6,609 nt of DNA from the NCBI GenBank assembly GCA_044507975.1, contig JBIQIQ010000137.1, positions 1 to 6,609 on the forward strand, read 5' to 3'. The notes beneath the pieces are model-generated. The model had not been told where the DNA came from. It ran no database searches and saw only the letters and a program-made list of their open reading frames with translations. Of the stretch, positions 5,737 through 6,609 are shown piece by piece; position 1 is the stretch's first letter, and each line of letters begins with the position of its first letter. The translations under genes and the position numbers were made by a program. The stretch comes from DASRWD01 sp044507975 (lineage in GTDB: Bacteria > Deinococcota > Deinococci > Deinococcales > Trueperaceae).

Positions 5737-6609
5737 GCGCTCGGCGGCGGACGGCCGCCGCGGGCACGCCCCCGACCGACGCCATCACGGCGGCGGCCAG
5801 CACCAACGCCCCGCCCAGTAACCCGACCGCTCCCAGGCGCTCGCCGAAGAGCAGCGCGGCCAACGCAGCCGCCAGCAGCGGCTCGAGCGTCGCGACCAGG
5901 ACGGCACGCGAGGCCTCGACCGTCCTCAGGCCCGTGTAGTAGGCGAAGTAGGCCAGGTAGGTCGAGAGCACCGCCATGAGCGCGAGGTCCAGCCAGGCCG
6001 CCGCCCCGACCTCGATGGCCTCGAACCCCACCAGCGGTAGGAGCCCGACGGCGCCCACCGGCATGACGTACGCGAACACCGTCACGGGCGCGTAGCGCCT
6101 CAGCACCCACTTCCCGAAGAGGTAGTAGCTCGAGTAGGAGAGGCCGGCCGTGAGGCCCCACAAGACCGCCGCCGGCGTCGCGCTGACGCCCTTCCCGCCA
6201 GCCGTGCTCACCAGGGCAACCCCCACGACGGAGAGCAGCACCAAGGCGGCCTTGGCGCGCGTGAGCCTCTCCCCGAGTAGGGCGGCCGCCAGCAACGCTA
6301 CGAACGCCGGTGCCGTGTACAGCAGGACGAACGCCAGGCTCACGCCTCCGGCGTCGATCGCCAGGTTGAGGCTCGCGTAGAAGAGGGTGACGCCCACCAG
6401 CGCGAAGCCGGCCAAGGCAGGCAGGTCGCGCGGCCGCACCGCGAGGGCGCGCACCCGGGCGGCGTGCGCGAGGAACAGGGGGGTCGCCAGCGCCGCCCGC
6501 CAGAACGCAACCTCGGTCGCCGGCACGCCGGCGCTCAGCAGCCTCTGCGAGAACACGCCCAGCAGCGCCCACAGCGCTGCGGCGAGCGCGACGAGCCAGA
6601 TGACGATCA
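5714..6609 (-). CDS. EamA/DMT-superfamily transporter (5' end at the window edge)
   Basis: An inner-membrane permease of the drug/metabolite transporter superfamily, 10 predicted helices in two EamA repeats; known members export amino acids or other metabolites, but the substrate here cannot be read from the sequence. There are 297 complete codons, close to the family's 290-310. Repeat one includes ALWALLGVFSQRLL (11-24), VAFWRAALATPLFL (33-46), VSLAFVLLYTAPAFVALLAAALLGERL (89-115). Repeat two includes AAVLWGLTAGLSYSSYYLFGKW (146-167), AVLVATLEPLLAAALAALLFGERL (235-258) and a last helix to about 277, then a basic tail. The paired GER motifs (112-114 and 255-257) mark the end of each repeat's fourth helix. 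The first partial codon at the edge ends in TG, so it could itself be an ATG, GTG or TTG start, in which case the gene is complete but for one base. A GTG at 6556 is too late because it would cut helix one. It ends 54 bp before argG, on the same strand, with the argG control region between. Confidence 0.88.
   Translation of the reverse strand, partial: IVIWLVALAAALWALLGVFSQRLLSAGVPATEVAFWRAALATPLFLAHAARVRALAVRPRDLPALAGFALVGVTLFYASLNLAIDAGGVSLAFVLLYTAPAFVALLAAALLGERLTRAKAALVLLSVVGVALVSTAGGKGVSATPAAVLWGLTAGLSYSSYYLFGKWVLRRYAPVTVFAYVMPVGAVGLLPLVGFEAIEVGAAAWLDLALMAVLSTYLAYFAYYTGLRTVEASRAVLVATLEPLLAAALAALLFGERLGAVGLLGGALVLAAAVMASVGGVPAAAVRRRALARRRAR

Noticed and set aside
4307..5821. A 504-codon open frame on the plus strand opposite argG
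   Set aside because: Same reasoning: it mirrors argG codons, has no family motif, and runs across the argG operator region and the end of the transporter gene.
5004..6572. A 522-codon minus-strand frame crossing argG and the transporter gene
   Set aside because: It is out of frame with both genes and crosses the argG control region. Its translation is Arg/Gly/Ala-rich and resembles nothing.

Overview
The window is a compact, high-GC (about 70 % by eye) bacterial chromosome segment. Every gene I can support lies on the minus strand, so transcription runs from high to low coordinates. The encoded ArgG closely resembles, from memory, Thermus/Deinococcus-type argininosuccinate synthases. With the GC content this suggests a member of Deinococcota (for example a Deinococcus- or Truepera-like lineage). 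That placement is an inference, not a search result.

Layout in transcription order: (1) a ten-helix EamA/DMT-family transporter, cut by the right edge at or very near its start codon (6609-5714). (2) A 54-bp AT-rich gap carrying a candidate promoter and a tandem ARG-box-like operator. (3) argG, argininosuccinate synthase (5659-4379). (4) A small GNAT acetyltransferase of unknown substrate (4320-3901). (5) argH, argininosuccinate lyase (3866-2466). (6) A GNAT protein resembling short N-acetylglutamate synthases, starting inside the end of argH (2476-1898). (7) ansA, cytoplasmic type I L-asparaginase (1856-843). (8) A small VanZ-like membrane protein (798-421). (9) The first 117 codons of proC, pyrroline-5-carboxylate reductase, cut by the left edge (353-1).

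The genes form a coherent amino-acid block. The NAGS-like protein would make N-acetylglutamate, the first arginine intermediate. ArgG and ArgH carry out the last two steps, citrulline + aspartate to argininosuccinate, then to arginine + fumarate. AnsA releases aspartate, the co-substrate of ArgG. ProC closes proline synthesis from the same glutamate family. Gaps between genes 3 to 8 are 58 bp or less and argH overlaps the next gene by 11 bp, so argG to the VanZ gene is probably one transcript, perhaps continuing into proC.

No RNA gene, mobile element, CRISPR array or gene-free stretch above 300 bp was seen. The most interesting points are the phased ARG-box pair before argG and the unfused NAGS-like gene next to argH, which mirrors the ArgH(A) fusions of other bacteria. 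I found no convincing novel defence or mobile system.
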